A stretch of 21,305 nucleotides of DNA. Origin: JAHEDH01 sp965364515. Its GTDB lineage: Bacteria > Actinomycetota > Acidimicrobiia > Spongiisociales > ZC4RG35. The DNA lies in contig CBDTXZ010000040.1 in the NCBI GenBank assembly GCA_965364515.1, forward strand, positions 1-21,305. The letters are read 5' to 3'. Below are positions 6,621 through 13,666 of the stretch, piece by piece. The notes under the pieces were generated by a model. The model was not told where the DNA came from and ran no database searches. It saw only the letters and a list, made by a program, of their open reading frames with translations. Both the position numbers and the translations under genes were made by a program. Within the stretch, counting starts at the first letter, position 1. Every line of letters starts with the position of its first letter.

Positions 6621-8526
6621 GTCCCACTTGGGGAATCGCCTATCTGAACTCGATCCGTTGGCCCGCGCCGTCGTGCTGGGCCTCACCGCCGTTCTCGCTC
6701 TCGTGATCGGCGGATTTGCCGTGTTCAGAGTGATGGGGTCGGGCAGCGTCCTCGGTGACGTACGAGTGCTCGACACTCCGCTCGGAGGAGCGGACGAAGC
6801 CGAGGCAGCAGAGCTGATCGGCGACGTCGAAGACCGGTTGCTGCGTACGCCTCTCCTCCTCGACATCGACGGCCGCACCACCTCGATCACCGGCGAGCAG
6901 ATCGGCGGCTCGATCAGACAGGATGTCGTTGCGAGCGCAATGGAGAACGGCCGTACGGGATCGGTCGTGTCGCAGCTCTTCTGGTGGATCGGCTCCATCT
7001 TCTCGGACCCGGTCGAGCTCGACCCCGGATTGTCGATCGACCCCGACGCAGTCGAACAGCTCGCCGGCGTGTGGGACACCGATCTGATCGGGTCGCCGCC
7101 GTTCCCGGGTTCCATCGTCGTGAGCGAAGGTGTCGCCGTCGCGGAATATCCGCGCCCTGGAACATCGGTGGATCGCAGCGGGCTGGTGGACCTGCTCAGA
7201 GACGAGCTTCTCTCCGGTCGGAGCGAGCCCGTCACGGTGCCAACGAACACCATCGTCCCCGGCGCGTCCGACCGGGAGCTCGATGCCGCAGCCTCCAGGG
7301 CCAACCTGTGGATCGGCAACTCGATCGCGCTCACGCCACCGAACGACGAACCCGACGTCGTCTTCAATCCCAGTGATCTCGCCAACGCCTTCCGGTCGAT
7401 CGTCACCCTCGATGGCACGATCGAGCTCTCGTTCGACGAGGCGATCGTCGAGTCATACCTCCTCAATCAGCGAGAGATCATCGAGTCTGCGCCGGTCGAC
7501 GCAGAGCTCGAGATCGACGGGTACGACGTCATCGTGGTTCCGGGCCGCCGCGGGACGCTGATCGATGGCTCCGAGACCACCCGGCTTCTCGAGATGCTGG
7601 GTGACACGTCGGCCAGGCGCGGAGCGCTTCCGGTCGAGGAAGGGGCCGAACCGGACGTGACCACGGCAGAACTGGAAGCGCTCGGCATCGAGCGGATGGT
7701 CGTGCAGTTCACCACGTATCACGATTGCTGCGCCGCCAGGGTCACGAACATCCAGTTGATGGCCGACACCGTCGACGGGGCGATCATCGAACCCGGAGGG
7801 ACGTTCGGCATCAACGACCACGTCGGACAGCGGACACTCGAGGACGGGTACCTCGACGCCGGAACGATCATCCGAGGCGAGATCGTCGAGACGGTCGGGG
7901 GCGGGGTCTCACAGTTTGCGACGACCCTCTACAACACGGTGTTCTGGGGCGGCTACGAAGACGTCGAACACAAGCCGCATTCGTTCTACTTCTCTCGGTA
8001 CCCCGAAGGCATCGAATCGACGGTGTCGTTTCCGCAGCCCGAGATGGCTTTTCGCAACAACACCGACCGGGCGATCATGATCAAGACCGCCTACACCGAC
8101 ACGTCGATCACCGTCAGGATCTACGGTTCGAACGACGGGCGAACCATCGCAGGGGCGCACCGCAACGGATCGACATCGTTCGAGGTGATCTCCGAAGGAG
8201 GCACGGATGCCAAGGTCGTTCGCGGGGACGTCTCGGAGCGGACCGATTTCACCGAGCCGACCACCGAGTATCGACCGAACCCCGAGCTGATCCCTGGAAC
8301 CCAGGTGGAGACACAGGCCCCCAGACAGGGTTGGACGGTGGTGGTCACACGTACGATCGAACAGGGCGGCGAATCGACCGAGGAGCGATGGGTGGTGCGT
8401 TACCTCGCGCAGCGCCAGATCCTCGAGGTCCATCCCTGTGAGGTGCCGAACAGCGGTGTCACCTGTCCGACGACGACGACACTGCCGCCGACCACGACCA
8501 CCACCGAGGCCGCTCCGACGCCGTGA
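6619..8526 (+). CDS. Membrane-anchored VanW-domain protein with PG-binding-like repeats
   Basis: The product is about 635 residues. A single hydrophobic helix at about 15-38 with a short N-terminus ahead of it makes it a signal-anchor protein with a large extracytoplasmic part. Residues about 45-340 look like two YoaR-type peptidoglycan-binding-like domains. VanW spans about 362-495, with FTTYHDCCAARVTNIQ, EPGGTFGIND, GGGVSQFATTLYN (427-439) and HKPHSFYFSRYPEG, which are the family's signature strings. A G5-like region (about 540-610) precedes a Thr/Pro-rich tail ending in TEAAPTP. VanW proteins are envelope proteins first seen in vancomycin-resistance clusters; their reaction is unsettled, and nothing here indicates resistance. 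A longer reading from 6121 is antisense to the nuclease and is rejected. The start is ATG 6619 or TTG 6628. The gene is convergent with the Nfu-like gene, with only 2 bases between stops. Confidence 0.9.
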   Translation: MSHLGNRLSELDPLARAVVLGLTAVLALVIGGFAVFRVMGSGSVLGDVRVLDTPLGGADEAEAAELIGDVEDRLLRTPLLLDIDGRTTSITGEQIGGSIRQDVVASAMENGRTGSVVSQLFWWIGSIFSDPVELDPGLSIDPDAVEQLAGVWDTDLIGSPPFPGSIVVSEGVAVAEYPRPGTSVDRSGLVDLLRDELLSGRSEPVTVPTNTIVPGASDRELDAAASRANLWIGNSIALTPPNDEPDVVFNPSDLANAFRSIVTLDGTIELSFDEAIVESYLLNQREIIESAPVDAELEIDGYDVIVVPGRRGTLIDGSETTRLLEMLGDTSARRGALPVEEGAEPDVTTAELEALGIERMVVQFTTYHDCCAARVTNIQLMADTVDGAIIEPGGTFGINDHVGQRTLEDGYLDAGTIIRGEIVETVGGGVSQFATTLYNTVFWGGYEDVEHKPHSFYFSRYPEGIESTVSFPQPEMAFRNNTDRAIMIKTAYTDTSITVRIYGSNDGRTIAGAHRNGSTSFEVISEGGTDAKVVRGDVSERTDFTEPTTEYRPNPELIPGTQVETQAPRQGWTVVVTRTIEQGGESTEERWVVRYLAQRQILEVHPCEVPNSGVTCPTTTTLPPTTTTTEAAPTP

Positions 8527-8538
8527 AGTCAGTCGGGG
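8513..8538. terminator. Weak hairpin across the convergent ends of the VanW and Nfu-like genes
   Basis: CTCCGAC (8513-8519) can pair with GTCGGGG (8532-8538), seven pairs including one T-G, around a 12-base loop that holds both stop codons. There is no T-tract. It is a possible bidirectional terminator. Confidence 0.22.
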
Positions 8539-8828
8539 TAGATCCGGAAGAACTCCGACACCACCTCGGAGGCCTTGGCGATCGACTCCGACTCCCAATC
8601 GGATCTCCGACGAATCGAAACGGCGTTCGACATGACGTGGACGTAGTCGACCTCTGGGTCGGACTCGAACATCCGCACCGCCAATCGAGCGGGAAACGTG
8701 TCGACCTGGCGCGCCGTCTGCGCACCCGTGAACGACTCGCCGTCCTGACCCGTGAGGCTGCGGTCGGTGTCCACCACCAGCACCCTGCCGACCGGCGTCA
8801 CCTTCTTGATCTCGATCGTCTGACCCAT
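8529..8828 (-). CDS. Small Nfu N-domain-like protein
   Basis: This 99-residue protein starts at the ATG at 8828 (MGQTIEIKKVTPVGRVLVVD), with GAGGAG four bases upstream as ribosome binding site. A 36-codon upstream extension overlaps the end of pyruvate kinase and is rejected. The second half (ARLAVRMFESDPEVDYVHVM followed by SNAVSIRR, and a closing helix ASEVVSEFFRIYPD) resembles the Nfu/NifU N-terminal fold, where an APLARxLFxIPGVxxVFxxxDFVTV pattern is usual. The iron-sulfur CxxC domain that normally follows is absent and the protein has no cysteine, so it cannot itself hold a cluster. A regulatory or scaffold-accessory role is possible. The family call is tentative. The gene lies 49 bases after pyruvate kinase with its own -10-like box. 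Confidence 0.7.
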   Translation of the reverse strand: MGQTIEIKKVTPVGRVLVVDTDRSLTGQDGESFTGAQTARQVDTFPARLAVRMFESDPEVDYVHVMSNAVSIRRRSDWESESIAKASEVVSEFFRIYPD

Positions 8829-8849
8829 ATCGCTCCTCGCTTGCGCCGA

Positions 8850-8855
8850 ATCGTA
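8850..8855 (-). promoter_or_regulatory. Possible -10 box for the Nfu-like gene
   Basis: TACGAT on the minus strand lies 21 bases before the ATG at 8828. A start about 7 bases downstream would give a leader of roughly 14 bases carrying the GAGGAG ribosome binding site, unlike the leaderless genes nearby. Confidence 0.33.
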
Positions 8856-8877
8856 CCCGAACCGGTGACTCGGTCCG

Positions 8878-10362
8878 TCAGCTTTGGAACCCGCCGACCT
8901 CTGGCCCCGGTCGCGCCGTCTTCTGACTCCGAGCACCGCGATCCCGCTCGCCGATCACGTGGATCTTCAGGAGATTGGTGGAGGCCTGCTGGTTGGGTGG
9001 GATCCCCGCCACCATCACGACCGCCTCACCGCGATCGCAGATGTCCTCCTTCTCCAGGAACTTCTCGGCCGCCGCCAGCATGACGTCGGTGTAGTCCCTT
9101 CGCCCGAACGAGTGGGCGCTGACGCCGCGATACAGCGCCATCCTCGCCCGTGTCTGCCGAACGGCCGTGAAGGCGATGATCCGCGCTTTCGGGCGGTACT
9201 TCGAGAGCAGGCGAGCCGTGTTGCCCGACTCGGTGAACGCCACGATCGTGTCGATTTCGAGATTGTTCGCCGTCTCGACCGCCGCCCTGGCGATGGCTGA
9301 CGCCAACTCCTCTTCGGTGTGCACACCGATGAAGTCGATACCGATGCGTGGTCGGATCGAGATCGCGTTCTCGACCTCCTCGCAGATCCTCCCCATCGTG
9401 CGAACCGACTCGAACGGGAAGTTCCCGGCTGCCGTCTCGGCGGACAGCATCACTGCGTCGGTGCCCGTGAACACGGCGTTGGCGACGTCGGTGGCTTCCG
9501 CACGGGTCGGCCGCGGCGAATGCGTCATCGACTCGAGCATCTCCGTCGCCGTGATGCTGATGAGTCCGGCGGCGTTGGTCCGTTCGAGAATGTCGGCCTG
9601 AACCAGCGGAATCCGCTCGAGCGGCAGCTGAACACCGAGATCCCCGCGGGCGACCATTGCACCTGCAGCTTCCGAGAGAATGTCGTCGAGGTTCTCATAT
9701 GCAGCAGCCAGCTCGATCTTGGCGATGACCGGCGTGCCGCCCGCGAGCTCGCGAATCTCTCGGATGTCTGAACCGGTCCGAACGAAGCTCGCTGCGACGT
9801 AGTCGACCTCGAGCTCACGCCCGAATTCCAGATCGCGGCGGTCCTTGTCGGTGATCGCCGGCACGCGGAGGTTCGTCTCCGGGAAGGCGACCCCCTTGCC
9901 GTCCTTCAGCTCCCCGCCCTGCTCGACGGTGACCTTGAGCCGATCACCCATGATCTCGTCGACGAGGAGTCGAATCAGGCCGTCGGCCAGGATGATCCGC
10001 TCACCGACTTCGACGTCTTCGAGCAGATACTCGTAGTCGACGTACACCTCGTTCGGTGCAGTGGATTCGAGGCGCCCCGGGAGGAGGTCGATCACCTGGT
10101 CGTTGTCCAGAAAGACACTTCCGCCGGGAAACGACCCCACCCTCAGTTTGGGTCCCTGGATGTCCTGGAGCACCGCCACGACGCGTCCCTGCTCCTCGGC
10201 CGCCTCGCGCACCCATTTGGTGAACGACCGGTGCAAGTCGTAGTCACCATGACTGAAGTTGAGCCGGGCGACATCGATGCCGGCGTCGATCAGTTGGGCG
10301 ACGCGCTCAGAGTCTGCGACTGCAGGACCCAGAGTGGCGACGATCTTCGTAAAACGTTCCAT
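8878..10362 (-). CDS. pyk: Pyruvate kinase
   Basis: The 494-residue enzyme transfers phosphate from phosphoenolpyruvate to ADP in the last step of glycolysis. All main motifs are present: TKIVATLGP at the N-terminus, RLNFSHG (33-39) with the K+/nucleotide-binding residues, LQDIQGPKLRVG (65-76), the catalytic lysine in VIAKIE (K215, with E217 as metal ligand), MVARGDLGVQLP (237-248) and TATEMLESM with SPRPTRAE. The usual ATQML is ATEML here. The B domain (about 70-170) and C-terminal allosteric domain are full length. The last 20 residues (GARSQKTARPGPEVGGFQS) form an unstructured tail beyond the normal end. The gene lies 55 bases after the ABC ATPase, with a hairpin and a TAGGGT box between, so it may have its own promoter. 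Confidence 0.97.
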   Translation of the reverse strand: MERFTKIVATLGPAVADSERVAQLIDAGIDVARLNFSHGDYDLHRSFTKWVREAAEEQGRVVAVLQDIQGPKLRVGSFPGGSVFLDNDQVIDLLPGRLESTAPNEVYVDYEYLLEDVEVGERIILADGLIRLLVDEIMGDRLKVTVEQGGELKDGKGVAFPETNLRVPAITDKDRRDLEFGRELEVDYVAASFVRTGSDIREIRELAGGTPVIAKIELAAAYENLDDILSEAAGAMVARGDLGVQLPLERIPLVQADILERTNAAGLISITATEMLESMTHSPRPTRAEATDVANAVFTGTDAVMLSAETAAGNFPFESVRTMGRICEEVENAISIRPRIGIDFIGVHTEEELASAIARAAVETANNLEIDTIVAFTESGNTARLLSKYRPKARIIAFTAVRQTRARMALYRGVSAHSFGRRDYTDVMLAAAEKFLEKEDICDRGEAVVMVAGIPPNQQASTNLLKIHVIGERDRGARSQKTARPGPEVGGFQS

Positions 10363-10371
10363 GTCGGAAGA

Positions 10372-10377
10372 ACCCTA
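10372..10377 (-). promoter_or_regulatory. Probable -10 box for pyk
   Basis: TAGGGT on the minus strand lies 9 bases before the ATG at 10362, implying a leader of zero to three bases. No Shine-Dalgarno is present. No convincing -35 element was found. Confidence 0.4.
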
Positions 10378-10398
10378 CCGAGCAGTGACAGTCTGACC

Positions 10399-10422
10399 GG
10401 TGATCGACGACCAACGATCACC
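10399..10422 (-). terminator. Eight-base hairpin at the end of the ABC ATPase gene
   Basis: GGTGATCG (10399-10406) and CGATCACC (10415-10422) form a perfect 8-base stem around an 8-base loop. The TGA stop of the ATPase gene lies within one arm. No T-tract follows on the minus strand, so it would be a non-canonical terminator or an RNA-stabilising structure between the gat/ABC genes and pyk. Confidence 0.4.
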
Positions 10423-10969
10423 CGATCGGCCACCATTCGGATTCCACGACATCGGCAACGGGCCCTTGGGCGGCGACACTGCCATCGGTCAGGATCGCGA
10501 GCCGATCGGCGACCGTCGCTGCGAGATCGGCGTCGACCGTCGCAATCAGCGCCGTCCGCCCTGCGAGCGCGTCACGAATCACTTCGATCACCGACGTGCG
10601 CCACTGCGGGGCGATCGAACCCAGCGGTTCGTCCAGGATGACGAGCGCCTCCGGACGTGCCAAGGTGCGAGCCAACGTGAGACGGGAGCGCTCGTCGTCG
10701 GTCGCTGCGAGCGACGGCTCGGCGAGCAGCGACTCCAGGCCGAGCCTCCGCGCATACTGGCCGGCGAGGCCGCACTGCTCGGCGCTGAGCCCGAGGCCGA
10801 GATTGGTGCCCATCAGGCCCCTGAACAAGTGCGGCCGTTGCGGCTGATAGGCGGCGTTCCGCTCGGTCTCGATCCATCGGCTCCTGATGAGGTCAGTCTT
10901 CCCGGAATCAGGTGGACCCACGACCACCGTCGTGACTCCATCGACCACCTCGAGCCGAATCCCGCTCAC
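10418..10969 (-). CDS. Short, degenerate ABC transporter ATP-binding protein
   Basis: The product is only 183 residues; normal ABC ATPases have about 220-250. Walker A is GPPDSGKT (18-25), a Q-loop lies at YQPQRPHLF (41-49) and Walker B with the catalytic glutamate is ALVILDEP (108-115, E114). The LSGGQ signature is replaced by ATDDE (89-93) followed by RSRLTLARTLARPEA, which is in the right place. The switch histidine is missing: the strand LIATVDAD has Val145 where TH is usual. The N-terminal aromatic A-loop strand is shortened. The GTG start overlaps the permease stop by 4 bases (GTGA), so the two form one transporter. Permease similarity suggests the tungstate/molybdate (TupC) type. ATP hydrolysis may be weak or depend on unusual residues. 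Confidence 0.82.
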   Translation of the reverse strand: MSGIRLEVVDGVTTVVVGPPDSGKTDLIRSRWIETERNAAYQPQRPHLFRGLMGTNLGLGLSAEQCGLAGQYARRLGLESLLAEPSLAATDDERSRLTLARTLARPEALVILDEPLGSIAPQWRTSVIEVIRDALAGRTALIATVDADLAATVADRLAILTDGSVAAQGPVADVVESEWWPIG

Positions 10970-11583
10970 CGGGTCCGCCTCACCGAGAACAGCACCGTGA
11001 CGACGAGGACCGAGAGGCCGATCAAGAGCAGGCCGGCACCGATCTCAGAGCTCTGACCGATCCCGTCGCGGATCACCGGCGACGTGATCCGGGTCTCGCC
11101 GGCGAGGCGCCCTCCTCCTGCCAAGATGGCACCGACGAACGCCACGACACTGGCAAAGGCCTTCACGGCGCCTCCCATCACGTCCGGCCACACCTCGACG
11201 ATCGACAGCCGCACCCTCTGCGCGCGATCCAACCGGAGAGCGTCGAGTTGCTCGGTCACGTTCGGGGGAAGGAGCCGGATCGCCTGTGCCGTCGATCCGG
11301 CTGTGATGATCAGACCGCCCAGCACCTGAACGACGACCACGGCCACCCTCGACGACGTGAGCGTGATCCCGACCCCCAAGACCTGGAAGACCAGGCCGGT
11401 GACAACCGCGATCGGAACCGCGTTCCGCGTCAACGCAATCACCGATCGGACGATGCTCCGCCCCGATCTGCCAACGGCGAACCAGCCTCCGATGGGAACA
11501 CCGAGGAGAACGGCAACGACCGTCGCCACAACACCTGAGAGGAGCACCTGCGCTGCGATCTCGAAGGCCGCCGAGTCGATCAT
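10966..11583 (-). CDS. ABC transporter permease, TupB/ModB-like
   Basis: This 205-residue integral membrane protein has about five hydrophobic segments: near 10-35, 45-72, 80-98, 138-158 and 182-200. Between the third and fourth lies the cytoplasmic coupling loop (LDALRLDRAQRVRLSIVEVW), the equivalent of the EAA loop. The following FASVVAFVGAILAGGGRLAG recalls the GRALGEVGAxxxxGGN motif of tungstate and molybdate permeases (TupB, ModB), but the key Gly/Glu are changed, so the substrate is uncertain. The ATG at 11583 lies 11 bases after the HAD gene, and the stop overlaps the ATPase start. No substrate-binding protein gene lies in the window, so the pair either uses a distant one or has a different role. 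Confidence 0.8.
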   Translation of the reverse strand: MIDSAAFEIAAQVLLSGVVATVVAVLLGVPIGGWFAVGRSGRSIVRSVIALTRNAVPIAVVTGLVFQVLGVGITLTSSRVAVVVVQVLGGLIITAGSTAQAIRLLPPNVTEQLDALRLDRAQRVRLSIVEVWPDVMGGAVKAFASVVAFVGAILAGGGRLAGETRITSPVIRDGIGQSSEIGAGLLLIGLSVLVVTVLFSVRRTR

Positions 11584-11594
11584 CGTCGATCACC

Positions 11595-12188
11595 TCAGCC
11601 CGTCGGAAGAAGTGATCCGACCAGGAGGTGCGCCGCGCCCAGACTCGAACGATCGACGAGACCACGATCCACTGCGACGACAAATGCTCCTGCAGCACGC
11701 GCCGCAGCGGTGCCCGAAGGCGAATCCTCGATGACCAACCCCCTCGCAGGGTCGACGCCGATCTCCGAGAACGCCCTGACATAGATGTCAGGTGCAGGTT
11801 TCGGGTCGGCGACGTCGCTGGCGGTCACGGAGACCTCGAACATTCGGTCGAGTGACGTGGCAGCCATCACTGCGTCGAGCCGCCAACGCGCACTGTTTGT
11901 GCCGATGGCCACGGGGATCTCGAGTGACTCTCGGAGGGCGAGCGCATCCGCATACACCTCGAGCTCGCCGGCTCGGGCGAGGAAGGCGTCCTTTGCCTGA
12001 ACGTCGAGGACGTCGACCGACGTGCCGAGTCTCGGCGCCCACGTCTCGGCCACCATCCGGTCGGTCGTCCCGATCGAAGCCTCGAACTCCTCCTCGGTGA
12101 GTTCGTGCCCGTGCAGCGCAAGTGCATCCTTCCACGCTCGAAACGAGACGGGTTCCGAATCGACCAGCACGCCGTCGCAGTCGAACAC
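11595..12188 (-). CDS. HAD-superfamily phosphatase (beta-phosphoglucomutase-like)
   Basis: Motif I is DCDGVLVDSEP with D3 and D5 as nucleophile and general acid, motif II is GTNSARW, motif III lysine is in DPKPAPDIY, and motif IV is VIEDSPSG. This is a type-I-cap HAD hydrolase of about 197 residues, likely acting on a small phosphorylated metabolite; the substrate cannot be told. The GTG at 12188 leaves only two residues before D3, and the first beta strand would be cut. In-frame codons continue upstream (REIDAVVFDCDG), with CTG at 12215 or 12221 as the only candidate starts, and these overlap or touch the gatB stop at 12218. The true start is therefore probably a rare CTG a few codons upstream. 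The gene sits directly behind gatB in the same run. Confidence 0.87.
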   Translation of the reverse strand: MFDCDGVLVDSEPVSFRAWKDALALHGHELTEEEFEASIGTTDRMVAETWAPRLGTSVDVLDVQAKDAFLARAGELEVYADALALRESLEIPVAIGTNSARWRLDAVMAATSLDRMFEVSVTASDVADPKPAPDIYVRAFSEIGVDPARGLVIEDSPSGTAAARAAGAFVVAVDRGLVDRSSLGAAHLLVGSLLPTG

Positions 12189-12217
12189 GACCGCGTCGAT
12201 CTCGCGACCGAACAGGT

Positions 12218-13666
12218 TCAGGAGAGCTTCTCCCGCAAGAGGGCATTCACGGCCTTGGGATCGGCCTTGCCCTGCGTGGCTCGCATCACCTGGCCGACGA
12301 GGAACCCGACGATCTTCTGCTCACCCGCGCGGTAGCGCTCCACGGCATCCGCATGCTCGGCGAGGACACCATCGACGGCGGTTTCGATCGCAGAGGTGTC
12401 GGTCATCTGGAGCAGGTCTCGCGCTTCTGCCACTTCTCTGGCGGATCCTTCATGACGAAGAATCCCGTCGAGCACGTCCTTGGCCGCCGAAGCAGACAGC
12501 TCGTTCGCCTCGATCATCCCGATCATCTCGGCGAGATGTGCAGGTTCGGCATCGACGGTGTCGATCTCCTCACGTCGCATCCACGCAACCACCTCACCGC
12601 TGATCCAGTTGCCCGCCGTCCGCGGGTCCGCGCCCGCGGCAACCGTTTCGTCGAACAGCAGCCGCAGCGTCGCGTCTGCCGAACTCAACGAGGCGGCCGT
12701 CTGGGGTTCGACCCCGAGCTGCGAATAGCGGTTCTTGCGATCATGCGGAAGCTCGGGAATCGTCGCCCGAACCTCTTCGCGCCATTCCGGTGAAACCACG
12801 ATTGGCACAAGGTCGGGTTCGGTGAAATACCGATAGTCCGAGCTGCCCTCCTTGGTCCGCATCGACGACGTGACACCGGCCTCTTCGTCCCAATGACGGG
12901 TCTCCTGGACGATGGTGCCGCCGGCCTCGAGCTCCGCGATCTGTCGCTTGATCTCGAAATCGACGGCGCGCTCCAGCGAACGGAACGAGTTCATGTTCTT
13001 GATCTCGACTTTGGTGCCGAACTCCGCATCCGGCCCGGGCCGGACCGAGATGTTGGCGTCGAAGCGAATCGAGCCCTCCTCCAATCGGGCATCGGAGACG
13101 TCGAGTTCTGCGACCACTTCCCTCAGCGTCTGGGCATACGCCCTCGCCTGAGCCGCCGAGCGAATGTCCGGCTTCGAGACGACCTCGACGAGCGGTACTC
13201 CCGCACGGTTGAAATCGAGCAGCGTCTCGGTTGCGGCATGAATCCGCCCACCGTCGCCCACGTGAAGCGATTTGCCGGTGTCCTCCTCCTGGTGTGCCCG
13301 CTCGATCCCGATCCGCACGGTCTCGCCGTCCACGTCGATGTCGAGCCAACCGTCGTGGCAGACCGGGACGTCGTACTGAGAGATCTGGTAGTTCTTCGGC
13401 AGATCGGCGTAGAAGTAGTTCTTGCGGTGAAAGACGGACCATTCGGCGATCTCGCAATTGAGCGCGAGACCGATCTTCGTGATCCATTCGATCGCTCGCC
13501 CGTTGGTCACCGGCAACGCCCCCGGAAGTGCGAGGCAGGTCGGACAGACGTTGGTGTTCGGGTCCTCGCCGAACCCGACGGAGCACCCGCAGAACATCTT
13601 CGATTCGGTGGCCAGCTCGACGTGGACCTCGATCCCGATCACCGGCTCCCAAGCGGTTTTGGTCAT
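12218..13666 (-). CDS. gatB: Aspartyl/glutamyl-tRNA amidotransferase subunit B
   Basis: The 482-residue kinase subunit of GatCAB phosphorylates the side chain of misacylated Glu-tRNA(Gln) or Asp-tRNA(Asn) before amidation. It opens WEPVIGIEVHVEL, has the zinc cysteines C26, C28, C41 and C44 (CGCS and CPTC), and the active-site strings FHRKNYFYADLPKNYQISQY, NRAGVPLVEVVSKPD and RFDANISVRP. The C-terminal YqeY-like tRNA-binding tail is complete (NWISGEVVAW through AVNALLREKLS). The ATG at 13666 overlaps the gatA stop by 4 bases (ATGA). A longer reading to 13858 is antisense-like and rejected. Confidence 0.97.
   Translation of the reverse strand: MTKTAWEPVIGIEVHVELATESKMFCGCSVGFGEDPNTNVCPTCLALPGALPVTNGRAIEWITKIGLALNCEIAEWSVFHRKNYFYADLPKNYQISQYDVPVCHDGWLDIDVDGETVRIGIERAHQEEDTGKSLHVGDGGRIHAATETLLDFNRAGVPLVEVVSKPDIRSAAQARAYAQTLREVVAELDVSDARLEEGSIRFDANISVRPGPDAEFGTKVEIKNMNSFRSLERAVDFEIKRQIAELEAGGTIVQETRHWDEEAGVTSSMRTKEGSSDYRYFTEPDLVPIVVSPEWREEVRATIPELPHDRKNRYSQLGVEPQTAASLSSADATLRLLFDETVAAGADPRTAGNWISGEVVAWMRREEIDTVDAEPAHLAEMIGMIEANELSASAAKDVLDGILRHEGSAREVAEARDLLQMTDTSAIETAVDGVLAEHADAVERYRAGEQKIVGFLVGQVMRATQGKADPKAVNALLREKLS

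Noticed and set aside
8440..8526. Low-complexity ACG/ACC repeats at the end of the VanW gene
   Set aside because: These encode a Thr/Pro-rich tail in frame, common in exported actinobacterial proteins, and are not an independent repeat element.
6619..8526. Vancomycin resistance cluster because of the VanW domain
   Set aside because: No vanH, vanA, vanX, vanR or vanS genes are adjacent, and VanW domains are common in bacteria without resistance.
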